This document shows, piece after piece, positions 29,298-37,163 of a DNA stretch of 64,000 bases. A model generated the notes under the pieces. The model saw nothing but the letters and a program-made list of their open reading frames with translations. It made no database searches and was not told the origin of the DNA. The DNA comes from Rhodanobacter denitrificans (GTDB lineage Bacteria; Pseudomonadota; Gammaproteobacteria; Xanthomonadales; Rhodanobacteraceae), in NCBI GenBank assembly GCA_017848855.1, contig JAFIHF010000071.1, positions 1 to 64,000 on the forward strand, given 5' to 3'. How positions within the stretch are numbered: position 1 is the first letter of the stretch; every line of letters begins with the position of its first letter. Both the position numbers and the translations under genes were made by a program.

Positions 29298-29846
29298 ATG
29301 TCCATCGATACCGAAGTCGAAGTGAAAGACAGCGCCACGCCGGAAGCTTCCGCGGCTCCGGTGACGCCCGCCCCGGTCGCCGCCGCGCCTGCGCCGGCCG
29401 CGCCTGCCGCCGCGCCGAAGAAGGCCGCGAAGAAGGCTGCGCCGAAGAAGAAGCCCGCCGCCAAGAAGGCGGCAGCGAAAAAGGCCCCGGCCAAGAAGGC
29501 CGCCGCGAAGAAGGCGGTCAAGAAGGCCGTGAAGAAGGCCGTGAAGAAGGCCGCCGCCAAGAAGACGGCGAAGAAGGCCGCCAAGAAAGTCGCGAAGAAG
29601 CCCGCCGCCAAGAAAGCGGTGAAGAAGGCCGCGAAGAAGGTTGCCGGCAAGGCGAAGAAAGTCGCCAAGGCCGCAAAGAAGGTCAGCAGCAAGAAGACGG
29701 CGAAGAAAGCCGCTCCCAAGAAGACAGCCAAGAAGGCTGCCGTGAAAAAGGCCGCCAAGCCGGCCAAGAGGTCCACTGCCAGCAAGAAGGCGCCTGCCAA
29801 GGCGGCAAAGAAGCCCGCCGCCAAGAAGGCCGCCCGCAAGAAGTAA
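29298..29846 (+). CDS. Histone H1-like Lys/Ala-rich DNA-binding protein
   Basis: An acidic/Pro-Ala N-terminus of about 40 residues is followed by roughly 140 residues of AAKK, PAKK and VKKA repeats, giving 182 aa without a folded domain. Such proteins (AlgP/HctB-like) bind DNA nonspecifically and are common in Xanthomonadales. The repeats are encoded by AAGAAGGCC-like units, so length variation between strains is likely. It lies between nrdJ and its partner gene nrdJb, 46 nt after nrdJ. Confidence 0.88.
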   Translation: MSIDTEVEVKDSATPEASAAPVTPAPVAAAPAPAAPAAAPKKAAKKAAPKKKPAAKKAAAKKAPAKKAAAKKAVKKAVKKAVKKAAAKKTAKKAAKKVAKKPAAKKAVKKAAKKVAGKAKKVAKAAKKVSSKKTAKKAAPKKTAKKAAVKKAAKPAKRSTASKKAPAKAAKKPAAKKAARKK

Positions 29847-29851
29847 GACCC

Positions 29852-29896
29852 GCCACGGCCGGCCCGGCTCCGCGCCGGGCCGGCCGTGGCATTTCA
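29852..29896 (+). terminator. Terminator after the H1-like gene
   Basis: A perfect 17-bp stem (29852-29868 with 29874-29890) with a TCCGC loop follows the stop by six bases; only ATTTC follows, so part of the transcription may continue into nrdJb. Confidence 0.7.
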
Positions 29897-29925
29897 ATAC
29901 TCCAAACTTGTGGGCTTCCAAAGCT

Positions 29926-30006
29926 CGTCATTCCGGCGAAAGCCGGAATCCAGTGCCTCCGGAGCATCACGAAAGTCACTGGACCCCGGCTTTCGCCGGG
30001 ATGACG
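29926..30006. repeat. CGTCATTCC-type palindromic element
   Basis: An 81-bp imperfect palindrome that begins CGTCATTCCGGCGAAAGCCG and ends with its complement GGGATGACG, with CCAGTG/CACTGG inside. Each arm is itself a hairpin. This repeat type is widespread in Proteobacteria. A diverged copy is at 34704-34814 and a half copy at about 37404-37434. Confidence 0.85.
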
Positions 30007-30075
30007 AACCATAAGCTCCGAGCATTGCAAGCTTTCCACGCGCCGCGCGCCGCCATCCACCAGGAAGAACACATC

Positions 30076-30849
30076 ATGGCGATCAAGATCGAAAAGAAGA
30101 TCAAGGGCTACAACGTCGTCAAGCCCGAGGACAAGGCCGCGCCGGCCGCCGCCGCACCCGCACCGCAGGCCAAGGCCGCCGAACCGCGCCAGGCCGAAGT
30201 CATCCAGATGCACGAGAGCCTGGAGCGCCCCGAGCAGCTCATCGGCTCCACCTTCAAGATCAAGTCGCCGCTGTTCGAGCACGCGCTGTACGTCACCATC
30301 AACGACATCGTGCTCAACGCCGGCACCAAGTACGAGCAGCGCCGCCCCTTCGAGATCTTCATCAACTCGAAGAACATGGACCACTTCCAGTGGATAGTGG
30401 CGCTCACCCGCATCCTCTCCGCCGTGTTCCGCAAGGGCGGCGACGTCACCTTCATCGTGGAAGAGCTGAAGGCCGTGTTCGACCCCCGCGGCGGCTACTT
30501 CAAGGCCGGCGGCGTCTACATGCCCAGCATCGTCGCCGAGATCGGCGCGGTGATCGAGCAGCACATGAAGAACATCGGCCTCATCCACGACCCCGAGATG
30601 AGCGACAGCCAGCGCGCCCTGATCGCCGAAAAGCGCGCCGCCTACGAGCAGGCCAGCGCAAAAAAAAACTCTGACGCCAACCCCGCCGCACCCGTAGGAG
30701 CGGCTTCAGCCGCGACCGCCCCGGCCGACTCCGAAGCCGGCAGCTTCCCGCCCGGCGCCACGCTGTGCCACAAGTGCAACACCCAGGCGCTGGTGCTGAT
30801 GGACGGGTGCCAGACTTGCTTGAATTGTGGGTATAGCAAGTGCGGTTAG
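30076..30849 (+). CDS. nrdJb: NrdJb: C-terminal part of class II ribonucleotide reductase
   Basis: A 257-residue protein with a TSCPD-like domain (about residues 50-185; RRPFEIFINSKNMDHFQWIV, SIVAEIGAVIEQHM) and a C-terminal Cys ribbon with Cys at 231, 234, 245, 248, 251 and 256. In full-length NrdJ this region carries the redox-active Cys that re-reduce the active site, so the gene should be required for NrdJ turnover. ATG 30076 follows AGGAAG. The linker (about 195-228) contains a run of nine A (30660-30668) and a translated REP sequence (30694-30716). Confidence 0.85.
   Translation: MAIKIEKKIKGYNVVKPEDKAAPAAAAPAPQAKAAEPRQAEVIQMHESLERPEQLIGSTFKIKSPLFEHALYVTINDIVLNAGTKYEQRRPFEIFINSKNMDHFQWIVALTRILSAVFRKGGDVTFIVEELKAVFDPRGGYFKAGGVYMPSIVAEIGAVIEQHMKNIGLIHDPEMSDSQRALIAEKRAAYEQASAKKNSDANPAAPVGAASAATAPADSEAGSFPPGATLCHKCNTQALVLMDGCQTCLNCGYSKCG
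30694..30716 (+). repeat. REP sequence translated inside nrdJb
   Basis: GTAGGAGCGGCTTCAGCCGC plus GAC, a hairpin-forming REP type common between genes of Xanthomonadaceae, is read in frame as VGAASAAT in the linker between the TSCPD-like domain and the Cys ribbon. Confidence 0.88.
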
Positions 30850-30873
30850 AAGCCTGCATTTGAGAGCTAGAAA

Positions 30874-30904
30874 AAGGGCGGCAGAGATGCTGCCCTTCTT
30901 TTTG
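30874..30904 (+). terminator. Terminator of nrdJb
   Basis: Stem AAGGGCGGCA with TGCTGCCCTT (one G-U pair, GAGA loop, 30874-30897) followed by CTTTTTG. Classical intrinsic terminator 25 nt after the nrdJb stop. Confidence 0.85.
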
Positions 30905-30927
30905 ACAAAAATGGTCAGTGAGAAGCT

Positions 30928-31881
30928 ATGACCTTGGATGAATGTGAGGAGCTGTTTCACTCCGTCAGGACTGCAACTCAGTTTGACGTATTGCAGAGAT
31001 GCTTCGTCCAGTTGCTTTCTGCGTACGAGGTGCTCAATTTTCAACTGGGACCTGGGAGTATCTATTGGCGTGCAAGGAGGTGTGATACTTCGGCAGGGTT
31101 TGCAAAGATTAAGGATTTAGGCCCTCCGCCTAGGGCGCTGTGTACGGTAGGTCGATTGAATGATGCCAATGACCCTGTTCTTTATGCGGCGACGCGAGAA
31201 GTTACTACTCTGAGCGAGATAGATGTGGGGCCTGGCGACTATGTTCATCTAGTCGGCTATCGAGTTGTAAATCGAGGCTTGCTAAGACTGGGTTTTCTTG
31301 GTGATTATTTTCACGTTTACAAAACGGGGCAATCAATTGTAGGTGGCACTGAGCCTGGAAGAGCGTTGACTCGTATTATTAATAACATGGGGCGCGAGGC
31401 GGCAACGCTTAGAACATATGTGGATGCATTTTTGTCCGGTGTTATTTCTGATAAAAGTGCGTCTGATATAGACTATGTTCGTACGCGAGCGCTGATGACG
31501 TCGATCTTCTTTAAGACGCCTGACTTGGATGGCATCTTTTATCCAAGCGTGAAAGATCATGTTGGAATGAATGTTTGTATCAAAAGTCCAGTTTGTACAA
31601 GTGAGCTTGAGGTGGTCTGCTCCAGTGTTATAAGGATTGTGAAGGTTAGGGAGTATGGTTTTTATGATTATGAATACTGTTGCCACGCAATAGGTGTTGA
31701 TGGTGAGGCATTTGTCATGCGGCCTCATGACGATGGTGCGTCGCACATCTTCTTTTCTCAATCGGAAGATGATCTTTTGGAGATGCGCAAGCGATACCTT
31801 GAGATGGGACACAAGGGAGGTGAAATTGTGAAGCGTGCACTAAAAGTCGGTGAGGAGCCGCCAGGGAGCGAAGGAAATTAA
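30928..31881 (+). CDS. RES-domain protein (possible NAD-degrading toxin)
   Basis: A 317-aa protein with the RES fold residues: Arg in YWRARR (48/50), GRLNDANDPVLYAATREVTT with Tyr86 and Glu97, then GIFYPS with Ser207 and Asn215 in GMNVCI. These correspond to the conserved Arg, Tyr, Glu, Ser and Asn of RES toxins, which consume NAD+. It has an extra N-terminal helix region and a C-terminal 90 residues outside the domain. No Xre-type antitoxin lies next to it. Codon use is strongly AT-rich compared with all neighbours, a sign of recent transfer. The Shine-Dalgarno is weak. Confidence 0.75.
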   Translation: MTLDECEELFHSVRTATQFDVLQRCFVQLLSAYEVLNFQLGPGSIYWRARRCDTSAGFAKIKDLGPPPRALCTVGRLNDANDPVLYAATREVTTLSEIDVGPGDYVHLVGYRVVNRGLLRLGFLGDYFHVYKTGQSIVGGTEPGRALTRIINNMGREAATLRTYVDAFLSGVISDKSASDIDYVRTRALMTSIFFKTPDLDGIFYPSVKDHVGMNVCIKSPVCTSELEVVCSSVIRIVKVREYGFYDYEYCCHAIGVDGEAFVMRPHDDGASHIFFSQSEDDLLEMRKRYLEMGHKGGEIVKRALKVGEEPPGSEGN

Positions 31882-31895
31882 GAGGCGTAGCAAAA

Positions 31896-31919
31896 ATGGT
31901 TCAGGTTCGCTTGAACCAT
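31896..31919 (+). repeat. Hairpin after the RES gene
   Basis: Perfect 8-bp stem ATGGTTCA with TGAACCAT around GGTTCGCT, 14 nt after the RES stop. No T-run. It marks the right border of the AT-rich segment. Confidence 0.65.
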
Positions 31920-32060
31920 GTCGGCGAGGAAGGCTTTGCGCCGGTCGCCTTGCACTCCACCCCGCAGCCATCCAGCAGACAGCTTGCCGCGAGTAGGATG
32001 ATGCGATGCCGTGGGCCGTTGTGGCCCGCGGAATCCTCCAACCTGCCATCGGACCTTTCC

Positions 32061-32675
32061 ATGAACCTGCATCGTCCCCTGCTTGTCGCCGCCTTGGCCG
32101 CCGCCGCTGGCCTTTCCCTCGCCCCCGTGACGCCGGCGCTGGCCGCCACCGCGCCGGCGGCCAGCAATCCGCTGGGCGGCAATCCGGTGCCGGGCGTGTG
32201 CATGCTGTCGCGCGAGGAGGTGTTTGCCGAGTCCAAGGTGGGGCAGGCGGCGAGCGAGCGGCTGAAGCAGTTGGCCACCACGCAGCAGTCGCAGCTGGAG
32301 AGCCAGCGCAAGCCGCTGGATACCGAGATCCAGGCGTTCCAGCAGAAGGCGTCCACGCTCACCGAGGCGCAGCGGCAGCAGCAGGGCCAGGCGCTGCAGC
32401 AGCGCATGCAGGCGTTCCAGGGTCAGGTGAACGAGCTCGACCAGCGCATCCAGCTGACCCGCAGCAAGGTGATGCAGCAGATCGGCCAGCAGGCGCAACC
32501 GCTGGTGGAGAGCGCCTACACCAGCCACCACTGCGGCCTGCTGCTGAACCGCGACGCGGTGCTGGGCGGCAACACCACCAACGACCTCACCGGCGAGGTG
32601 ATCCGCGGCCTCGACGGCAAGCTCACCACGCTGAACTTCAACCTCGAACCGCTGCCGGCCGCCGCCGGCAAGTAA
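32061..32675 (+). CDS. OmpH/Skp family periplasmic protein
   Basis: A 204-residue exported protein. Signal peptide MNLHRPLLVAALAAAAGLSL to about ALA; the mature part has a long Gln-rich coiled coil (about residues 65-150, KQLATTQQSQLESQRKPLD and following), the arms of the Skp jellyfish fold, and a C-terminal domain. Skp-like chaperones bind unfolded outer-membrane proteins. It is not next to bamA or lpxD, so it may be a paralogue of the main Skp. A strong terminator follows. Confidence 0.8.
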   Translation: MNLHRPLLVAALAAAAGLSLAPVTPALAATAPAASNPLGGNPVPGVCMLSREEVFAESKVGQAASERLKQLATTQQSQLESQRKPLDTEIQAFQQKASTLTEAQRQQQGQALQQRMQAFQGQVNELDQRIQLTRSKVMQQIGQQAQPLVESAYTSHHCGLLLNRDAVLGGNTTNDLTGEVIRGLDGKLTTLNFNLEPLPAAAGK

Positions 32676-32703
32676 GCGCCACCCAGCAATGCGGCGAACC
32701 CGG

Positions 32704-32739
32704 ACGGCTGCCGCGCGCATCGTGCGCGGCAGCCGTTTT
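32704..32739 (+). terminator. Terminator of the OmpH-like gene
   Basis: A stem of about 13 bp (ACGGCTGCCGCGCGC region, 32704-32718, with 32722-32736) with a three-base loop, followed by TTTT. Clear intrinsic terminator. Confidence 0.88.
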
Positions 32740-32856
32740 CGCGTGCGGGGCGTTGTGCCGGATGACGCCGCGGATGGCGCGGAACCGTGCACAAACGCCG
32801 GAACCCGCCGGGCCCGATGCTAAAGTGGCCGGCCGACATCCGCCGCGGAGCCCGCC

Positions 32857-33771
32857 ATGACCAACGACGCCTTCTACCCCATCGGCACGCCCGGCACGCC
32901 CTGGGGCCCGGCGGAAGTGGCCGAGTGGCGCGCGCGCCAGCGCCGCCGGCGCAGCTACGCGGACGAGGTGCAGGGCCGCATCGAGGCGCTGCGCGCGCAC
33001 TTCGACGTCAGCGAGTACGGCCGGCTGGATTACCCGCCGGAGAGCTATCCGCTCTACGCGGTGCGCAGCCGCGACTGGAACGCGGCGCTGCCGCTGATGC
33101 TGGTGACCGGCGGCGTGCACGGCTACGAGACCAGCGGCGTGCACGGCGCGCTGCAGTTCCTCGAGCGCGACGCCGCGCGCTACGCCGGCCGCATCAACCT
33201 GCTGTGCGTGCCCTGCGTGAGCCCCTGGGGCTACGAGCGCATCCACCGCTGGAACGCGGACGCGCTCGATCCCAACCGCAACTTCCGCGAGCACAGCCCG
33301 GCGCAGGAGTCGGCCGCGCTGTGGCGGCTGCTGTCGCCGCTGCACCCACGCATGCACATCGACCTGCACGAAACCACCGACAGCGACGAAAGCGAGTTCC
33401 GCCCCGCGCTGGCGGCGCGCGACGGCAAGCCGTACGAGCCGGGCACGATCCCCGACGGCTTTTACCTGTGCGCGGACAGCGCGCGGCCGGAGCCCGCGTT
33501 CCAGCAGGCGGTGATCGCCGCGGTGGCGAAGGTCACCCACATCGCGCCGGCCGATCCGGACGGCACCATCATCGGCTCGCCGGTGGTGGCGCACGGCGTG
33601 ATCGAATACGCCTGCCGCGAACTGGGCCTGTGCGCGGGCATCACCGACGCCGCCTACCGCACCACCACCGAGGTCTATCCCGACAGCCCGCGCGCCACGC
33701 CCGCGCAGTGCAACGATGCGCAGGCGGCGGCGATCCGCGCGGCGATAGACTACGCACTGGCGCACGACTGA
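32857..33771 (+). CDS. M14 family metallocarboxypeptidase
   Basis: A 304-aa zinc carboxypeptidase-fold protein. Zinc ligands are in GGVHGYETSG (His-x-x-Glu) and HIDLHETTD (His); a substrate Arg is in DPNRNFRE and the catalytic Glu in TTEVYPDS. No signal peptide is seen, so it is cytosolic, like M14 proteins of the succinylglutamate desuccinylase/aspartoacylase side. Substrate unknown. It is followed after 34 nt by the hydroxylase gene. Confidence 0.82.
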   Translation: MTNDAFYPIGTPGTPWGPAEVAEWRARQRRRRSYADEVQGRIEALRAHFDVSEYGRLDYPPESYPLYAVRSRDWNAALPLMLVTGGVHGYETSGVHGALQFLERDAARYAGRINLLCVPCVSPWGYERIHRWNADALDPNRNFREHSPAQESAALWRLLSPLHPRMHIDLHETTDSDESEFRPALAARDGKPYEPGTIPDGFYLCADSARPEPAFQQAVIAAVAKVTHIAPADPDGTIIGSPVVAHGVIEYACRELGLCAGITDAAYRTTTEVYPDSPRATPAQCNDAQAAAIRAAIDYALAHD

Positions 33772-33805
33772 GGCCGCCGTTCCGACGCGGCGGCGAGGAG
33801 TGGCG

Positions 33806-34657
33806 ATGCCGACCAGCAGGCAACTCACGCCCGAATGGCGCGACTGGATCATCGAAAACCTCGCCCGCGGTTGCGCGCCGCAGGCGCTGGTGGAGGAGAT
33901 GGTGCGCAAGCACTACGACCGCGACTTCGCCCAGGCCAGCGTGCAGCAGCTCGGCGCGCACGGCTTCGCGGTGGAGCGCGCGCCGGCGGCGGGGGCCTAC
34001 GTGTACGAGACGCCGCGCCTGCCGCCCGGCAACGTGGTCCGCACCCACGACCGCGAGGTGCGCGTGGCGCTGCGCCTCGCCAGGCCCGTGGTGGCGGTGC
34101 TGCACGACGTGCTCAGCGCGGCGGAGTGCGCCGAGCTGCTGCGCCGTGCGGCCGGCCAGCTGGCGCGCTCCACCACGATCGACCCGGCCGGCGGCAGCTA
34201 CAAGGTGGTGGCCGAGCGCAGCAGCGAGGGCATGTGTTTCGCGCGCGCGGCCGACCCGTTCATCGCCGGGCTGGAACGGCGGCTGGCCGAACTGATGGGC
34301 TGCCCGCCGGAACACGGCGAGGGCCTGCAGGTCCTGCGCTACGGCGTGGGCGGCGAATACCGGCCGCACCACGACTATTTCCCGCCCGACGACCCCGGCA
34401 GCGTGGCGGCGATGGCCACCGGCGGCCAGCGCGTGGCCAGCCTCGTGATGTACCTCAACGCGGTCGAGGGCGGCGGCGCCACGATCTTCCCCGAGCTGGG
34501 GCTGGAGGTGGTGCCGCAGCCCGGCTCGGCGGTGTATTTCGAGTACTGCAACAGCCGCGGCCAGCTCGACGCGCGCACCCTGCACGGCGGCGCGCCGGTG
34601 ACCGCGGGCGAGAAATGGATCGCCACCAAATGGGTGCGCCAGCGCCGCTACGGCTGA
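33806..34657 (+). CDS. 2OG-Fe(II) oxygenase, prolyl 4-hydroxylase type
   Basis: A 283-residue protein. The C-terminal double-stranded beta-helix carries the iron ligands His-x-Asp (RPHHDYFPP) and His (RTLHGGAPV) and the 2-oxoglutarate Lys (GEKWIATKWV). The N-terminal 90 residues form a separate helical region (LTPEWRDWIIENLARGCAPQ, with EEMVRKHYD) seen in bacterial members. ATG 33806 follows GAGGAG at 33795-33800; GTG 33800 is less well placed. The substrate protein is unknown. Confidence 0.85.
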   Translation: MPTSRQLTPEWRDWIIENLARGCAPQALVEEMVRKHYDRDFAQASVQQLGAHGFAVERAPAAGAYVYETPRLPPGNVVRTHDREVRVALRLARPVVAVLHDVLSAAECAELLRRAAGQLARSTTIDPAGGSYKVVAERSSEGMCFARAADPFIAGLERRLAELMGCPPEHGEGLQVLRYGVGGEYRPHHDYFPPDDPGSVAAMATGGQRVASLVMYLNAVEGGGATIFPELGLEVVPQPGSAVYFEYCNSRGQLDARTLHGGAPVTAGEKWIATKWVRQRRYG

Positions 34658-34703
34658 GCCAGCCGCCACATTTGGGAAGGCCTGATCAATCCGGCTTCTC
34701 GTT

Positions 34704-34814
34704 CGTCATTCCTGCGCAAGCAGGAATCCAGTGCCTTTGCGTTCAATGGCCTGCAGACACTGGATCCCAGCTTGACCAGCCTTCGGCTGTTGAAAAGCGC
34801 CTCGCTGGGGTGAC
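34704..34814. repeat. CGTCATTCC-type palindromic element, diverged copy
   Basis: Begins CGTCATTCCTGCGCAAGCAG with CCAGTGCC and ends GCTGGGGTGACG, with the right arm interrupted by an AGCCTTCGGCT hairpin. Second copy of the element at 29926-30006. Confidence 0.75.
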
Positions 34815-34903
34815 GAGCAAAATCAGGGCTTCCTTTGCGTGCGGGACGATCCCCGCGATCTGTGCGAGCATCTGCGCTCCCCACCCAGCGACGCGAATCC
34901 GCC

Positions 34904-35278
34904 ATGAAATACCTGCTGATGGTCTACGTCGACGACGCCTTGCTGAACGCCCTGCCGCCGGGCGAGTTCGACACGCGCATGCATGCCTGCATCACGCATG
35001 CGGACGAACTGCGTGCGGAAGGGACGCTGATCGATGCGCAGCAGCTGGAAGCGCCGGCCACCGCGAAGTCGGTGCGCACCCGGCTGGGCAAGACCGTGGT
35101 GCTGGACGGCCCGTTCGCGGAAACCAAGGAATACCTCGCCGGCTTCAACCTGGTCGAGGCGGACAGCGAAGAAGAAGCGATCCGCATGGCCGCCGAACTG
35201 CCGTGGGCGCAGACCGGCTGCATCGAGGTGCGGCCGGTGCGCGACTTCGACGCGGTGCGCCGGCGCGTGGGCGCGTGA
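34904..35278 (+). CDS. YciI-like (DGPF domain) protein
   Basis: A 124-residue protein with the ferredoxin-like YCII fold; the motif VLDGPFAETKEYLAGF identifies the DGPF branch, often encoded near ECF sigma factors. MKYLLMVYVDD is the first strand. No catalytic role is established. ATG 34904 is the natural start of the fold. It converges on the META-domain lipoprotein gene 13 nt away. Confidence 0.82.
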   Translation: MKYLLMVYVDDALLNALPPGEFDTRMHACITHADELRAEGTLIDAQQLEAPATAKSVRTRLGKTVVLDGPFAETKEYLAGFNLVEADSEEEAIRMAAELPWAQTGCIEVRPVRDFDAVRRRVGA

Positions 35279-35291
35279 GCCGCGCGCGTCG

Positions 35292-36092
35292 TCAGTGTTT
35301 GACGATTTCCGACTCGACCACCATGTCCAGCACGTAGGCCACCGCCGAAGCATCGGCGGCCGGATGCTTCACGTCGTAGCGCTGCACCCGCAGCACGCTG
35401 CGCACGCCGGCCGGGTGCGTGTAGCCCTCGATGGACGCCAGCGGCCGCCACTTGCCGGGCGTGCCGGTCTTGAGGCCGTTCGCGTCGTAATGCACCTCGC
35501 GCACGTCGAGGCACTGCGCGTCCGGCATCAGCGGGTGCCGGCAGGGCACGGTCTGCGCCGCCACTTCGAGGAACTCGGTGACGCCCGGGCCGCCATAGCG
35601 CGTCTGCGGCGTGGGCACGCCGGTGAACACCAGGGTGTCGCCGCTGGCGGTGCGCAGTTCGAGCTGCGGGGTGTCGCCGTGCTTGGTGATCGCGATCGCG
35701 GGCCGGCTGCTGAGGCGTTCGCCGATCAGGCTGTCCAGCCGGTTCAGCATGGGATCGGCGCACGCCATCATGGTGTGCATCATCGGACCGACCACCAGCT
35801 GGCCGTTCGCGATGCGGTAGCTGCCGCCCATGCCGTTGCAGCTGTTGCGCACGCTGAGGCGGTCGCTGCCGAAGTCCAACTGCAGCGGCTTGTCCGGGCG
35901 CACGAACAGCGCGTCGATGCGCTGGCCGCTGCGGTCGGTGGCCTGCGTCAGCTGCCAGTGGTAGGCGGGCAGCAGCGTGGCATCCGGCGCGGCGGCGGTG
36001 CTGCCCGGCGGCGTCGCCTGGCTGCCGTCGGCGGTCGGGGCGGAGGCGCAGGCGGCGAGGGCGAGCGGCAGCAGCAGGAGGTGGAAGCGCAT
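35292..36092 (-). CDS. META/DUF4377-domain lipoprotein
   Basis: A 266-aa lipoprotein: lipobox LAAC with Cys15, a short Ala/Pro linker, a META (HslJ-like) domain (RLSVRNSCNGMGGSYRIANG, with the conserved NSCNG turn; MMHTMMACADP), then a second domain ending in TVPCRHPLMPDAQCLDVRE, typical of DUF4377. HslJ proteins are linked to heat shock and novobiocin resistance in E. coli; the role here is unknown. Confidence 0.82.
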   Translation of the reverse strand: MRFHLLLLPLALAACASAPTADGSQATPPGSTAAAPDATLLPAYHWQLTQATDRSGQRIDALFVRPDKPLQLDFGSDRLSVRNSCNGMGGSYRIANGQLVVGPMMHTMMACADPMLNRLDSLIGERLSSRPAIAITKHGDTPQLELRTASGDTLVFTGVPTPQTRYGGPGVTEFLEVAAQTVPCRHPLMPDAQCLDVREVHYDANGLKTGTPGKWRPLASIEGYTHPAGVRSVLRVQRYDVKHPAADASAVAYVLDMVVESEIVKH

Positions 36093-36167
36093 GCGGGTTC
36101 TCCGTGAGGGCGCGGTCGGAACAGCTTATCTGGCGAGCTGCCAGGGCAAGGCAAGATCGAAACACTT

Positions 36168-36315
36168 TCCGTTCGCCCTGAGCGTAGGCACATCGGGCCG
36201 ATGCGGGGAGCGGCCAAGGATGGCCACGTTTTGGGGAGCGAGGAAGTCGAAGGGTATCGGCAGTAGGCGCTTCGACTCCGCTTGCTGCCGCAAGCTACGC
36301 TCAGCGTGAACGGAA
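36168..36315. repeat. Palindromic CGTTCGCCCTGAGCGTAG element
   Basis: TTCCGTTCGCCCTGAGCGTAG near 36168 pairs imperfectly with GCTACGCTCAGCGTGAACGGAA ending at 36315; inside are GAAGTCGAAG and CTTCGACTCC arms and a GGC-CAAGGATG-GCC hairpin. This common dispersed repeat fills most of the 350-bp gap between divergent genes; no other signal is seen in the gap. Confidence 0.7.
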
Positions 36316-36443
36316 TCCTGATTGAGCATCACTGACAAGCTGGCGAGCTTATGCCATGCGGCGCGTTACGGCGACGTCGCGGCTGCGCGCCCGTTGTCGG
36401 ACAATGCCGCCCTTGTCCGTGACGCGAACGCCGCGAGGTGCGC

Positions 36444-37163
36444 ATGTTGAAGATGGTGGGTTTCGACGGCGACGACACGCTGTGGCGCAGCGAGGATTAT
36501 TACCGCGAGGCCAACGCCGAGTTCGCCGCCATCGTGGGCGCCTATGCCGACCTCGCCGACGCCGCGGTGCACGAGCGCATGCTGGCCACCGAGCGCAGCA
36601 ACCTCGCGCTGTTCGGCTACGGCGCCAAGGGCATGACGCTGTCGATGGTGGAAACCGCGATCGCGCTCAGCGACGGCCGCATCAGCGCGCAGGACATCCA
36701 TCGCCTCGTGGCGCTGGGCAAGCGCGTGCTGCAGCATCCGGTGGAACTGCTGCCCGGCATCCGCGCCGCGGTGGCGGCGGTGGCCGAGCGGCATGCGGTG
36801 GTGCTGATCACCAAGGGCGACCTGTTCCACCAGGAGAAGAAGGTGGCCGAGTCGGGCCTGGCCGAGCTGTTCCGCCGCATCGAAATCGTTTCGGAGAAGG
36901 ACACGGGCACGTATCGGCGCCTGCTGGACGAGTTCGGCATCGCCGCGCACGAGTTCGCGATGGTGGGCAACTCGCTGCGCTCGGACATCGAGCCGGTGCT
37001 GCGCCTCGGCGGCTGGGGCGTGCACATGCCCTACCACGTGACCTGGGCGCACGAGCTGGAGAACGGCCTCGACGCACAGGACGCGCCGCGCATGCGCGCG
37101 GTGGCGAACGCGGCGGAGATTCCCGCTGCACTCGCCCAACTGGATACGCTGGCGGCCGCCTGA
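36444..37163 (+). CDS. HAD-family hydrolase
   Basis: A 239-aa HAD hydrolase: motif I DGDDTLW, motif II LITKGDLF, Lys in HQEKKVAESG and motif IV MVGNSLRSDIEP. The cap between motifs I and II is helical (C1 type). Substrate unknown. ATG 36444 is preceded by GAGG at a five-base distance. Its stop overlaps the PIN gene start (TGATG). Confidence 0.83.
   Translation: MLKMVGFDGDDTLWRSEDYYREANAEFAAIVGAYADLADAAVHERMLATERSNLALFGYGAKGMTLSMVETAIALSDGRISAQDIHRLVALGKRVLQHPVELLPGIRAAVAAVAERHAVVLITKGDLFHQEKKVAESGLAELFRRIEIVSEKDTGTYRRLLDEFGIAAHEFAMVGNSLRSDIEPVLRLGGWGVHMPYHVTWAHELENGLDAQDAPRMRAVANAAEIPAALAQLDTLAAA

Noticed and set aside
31882-32060. A remnant transposase next to the RES gene
   Set aside because: A minus-strand end reading LADMVQANLNHFCYAS looked like a protein C-terminus, but no transposase motif or terminal repeat supports it.
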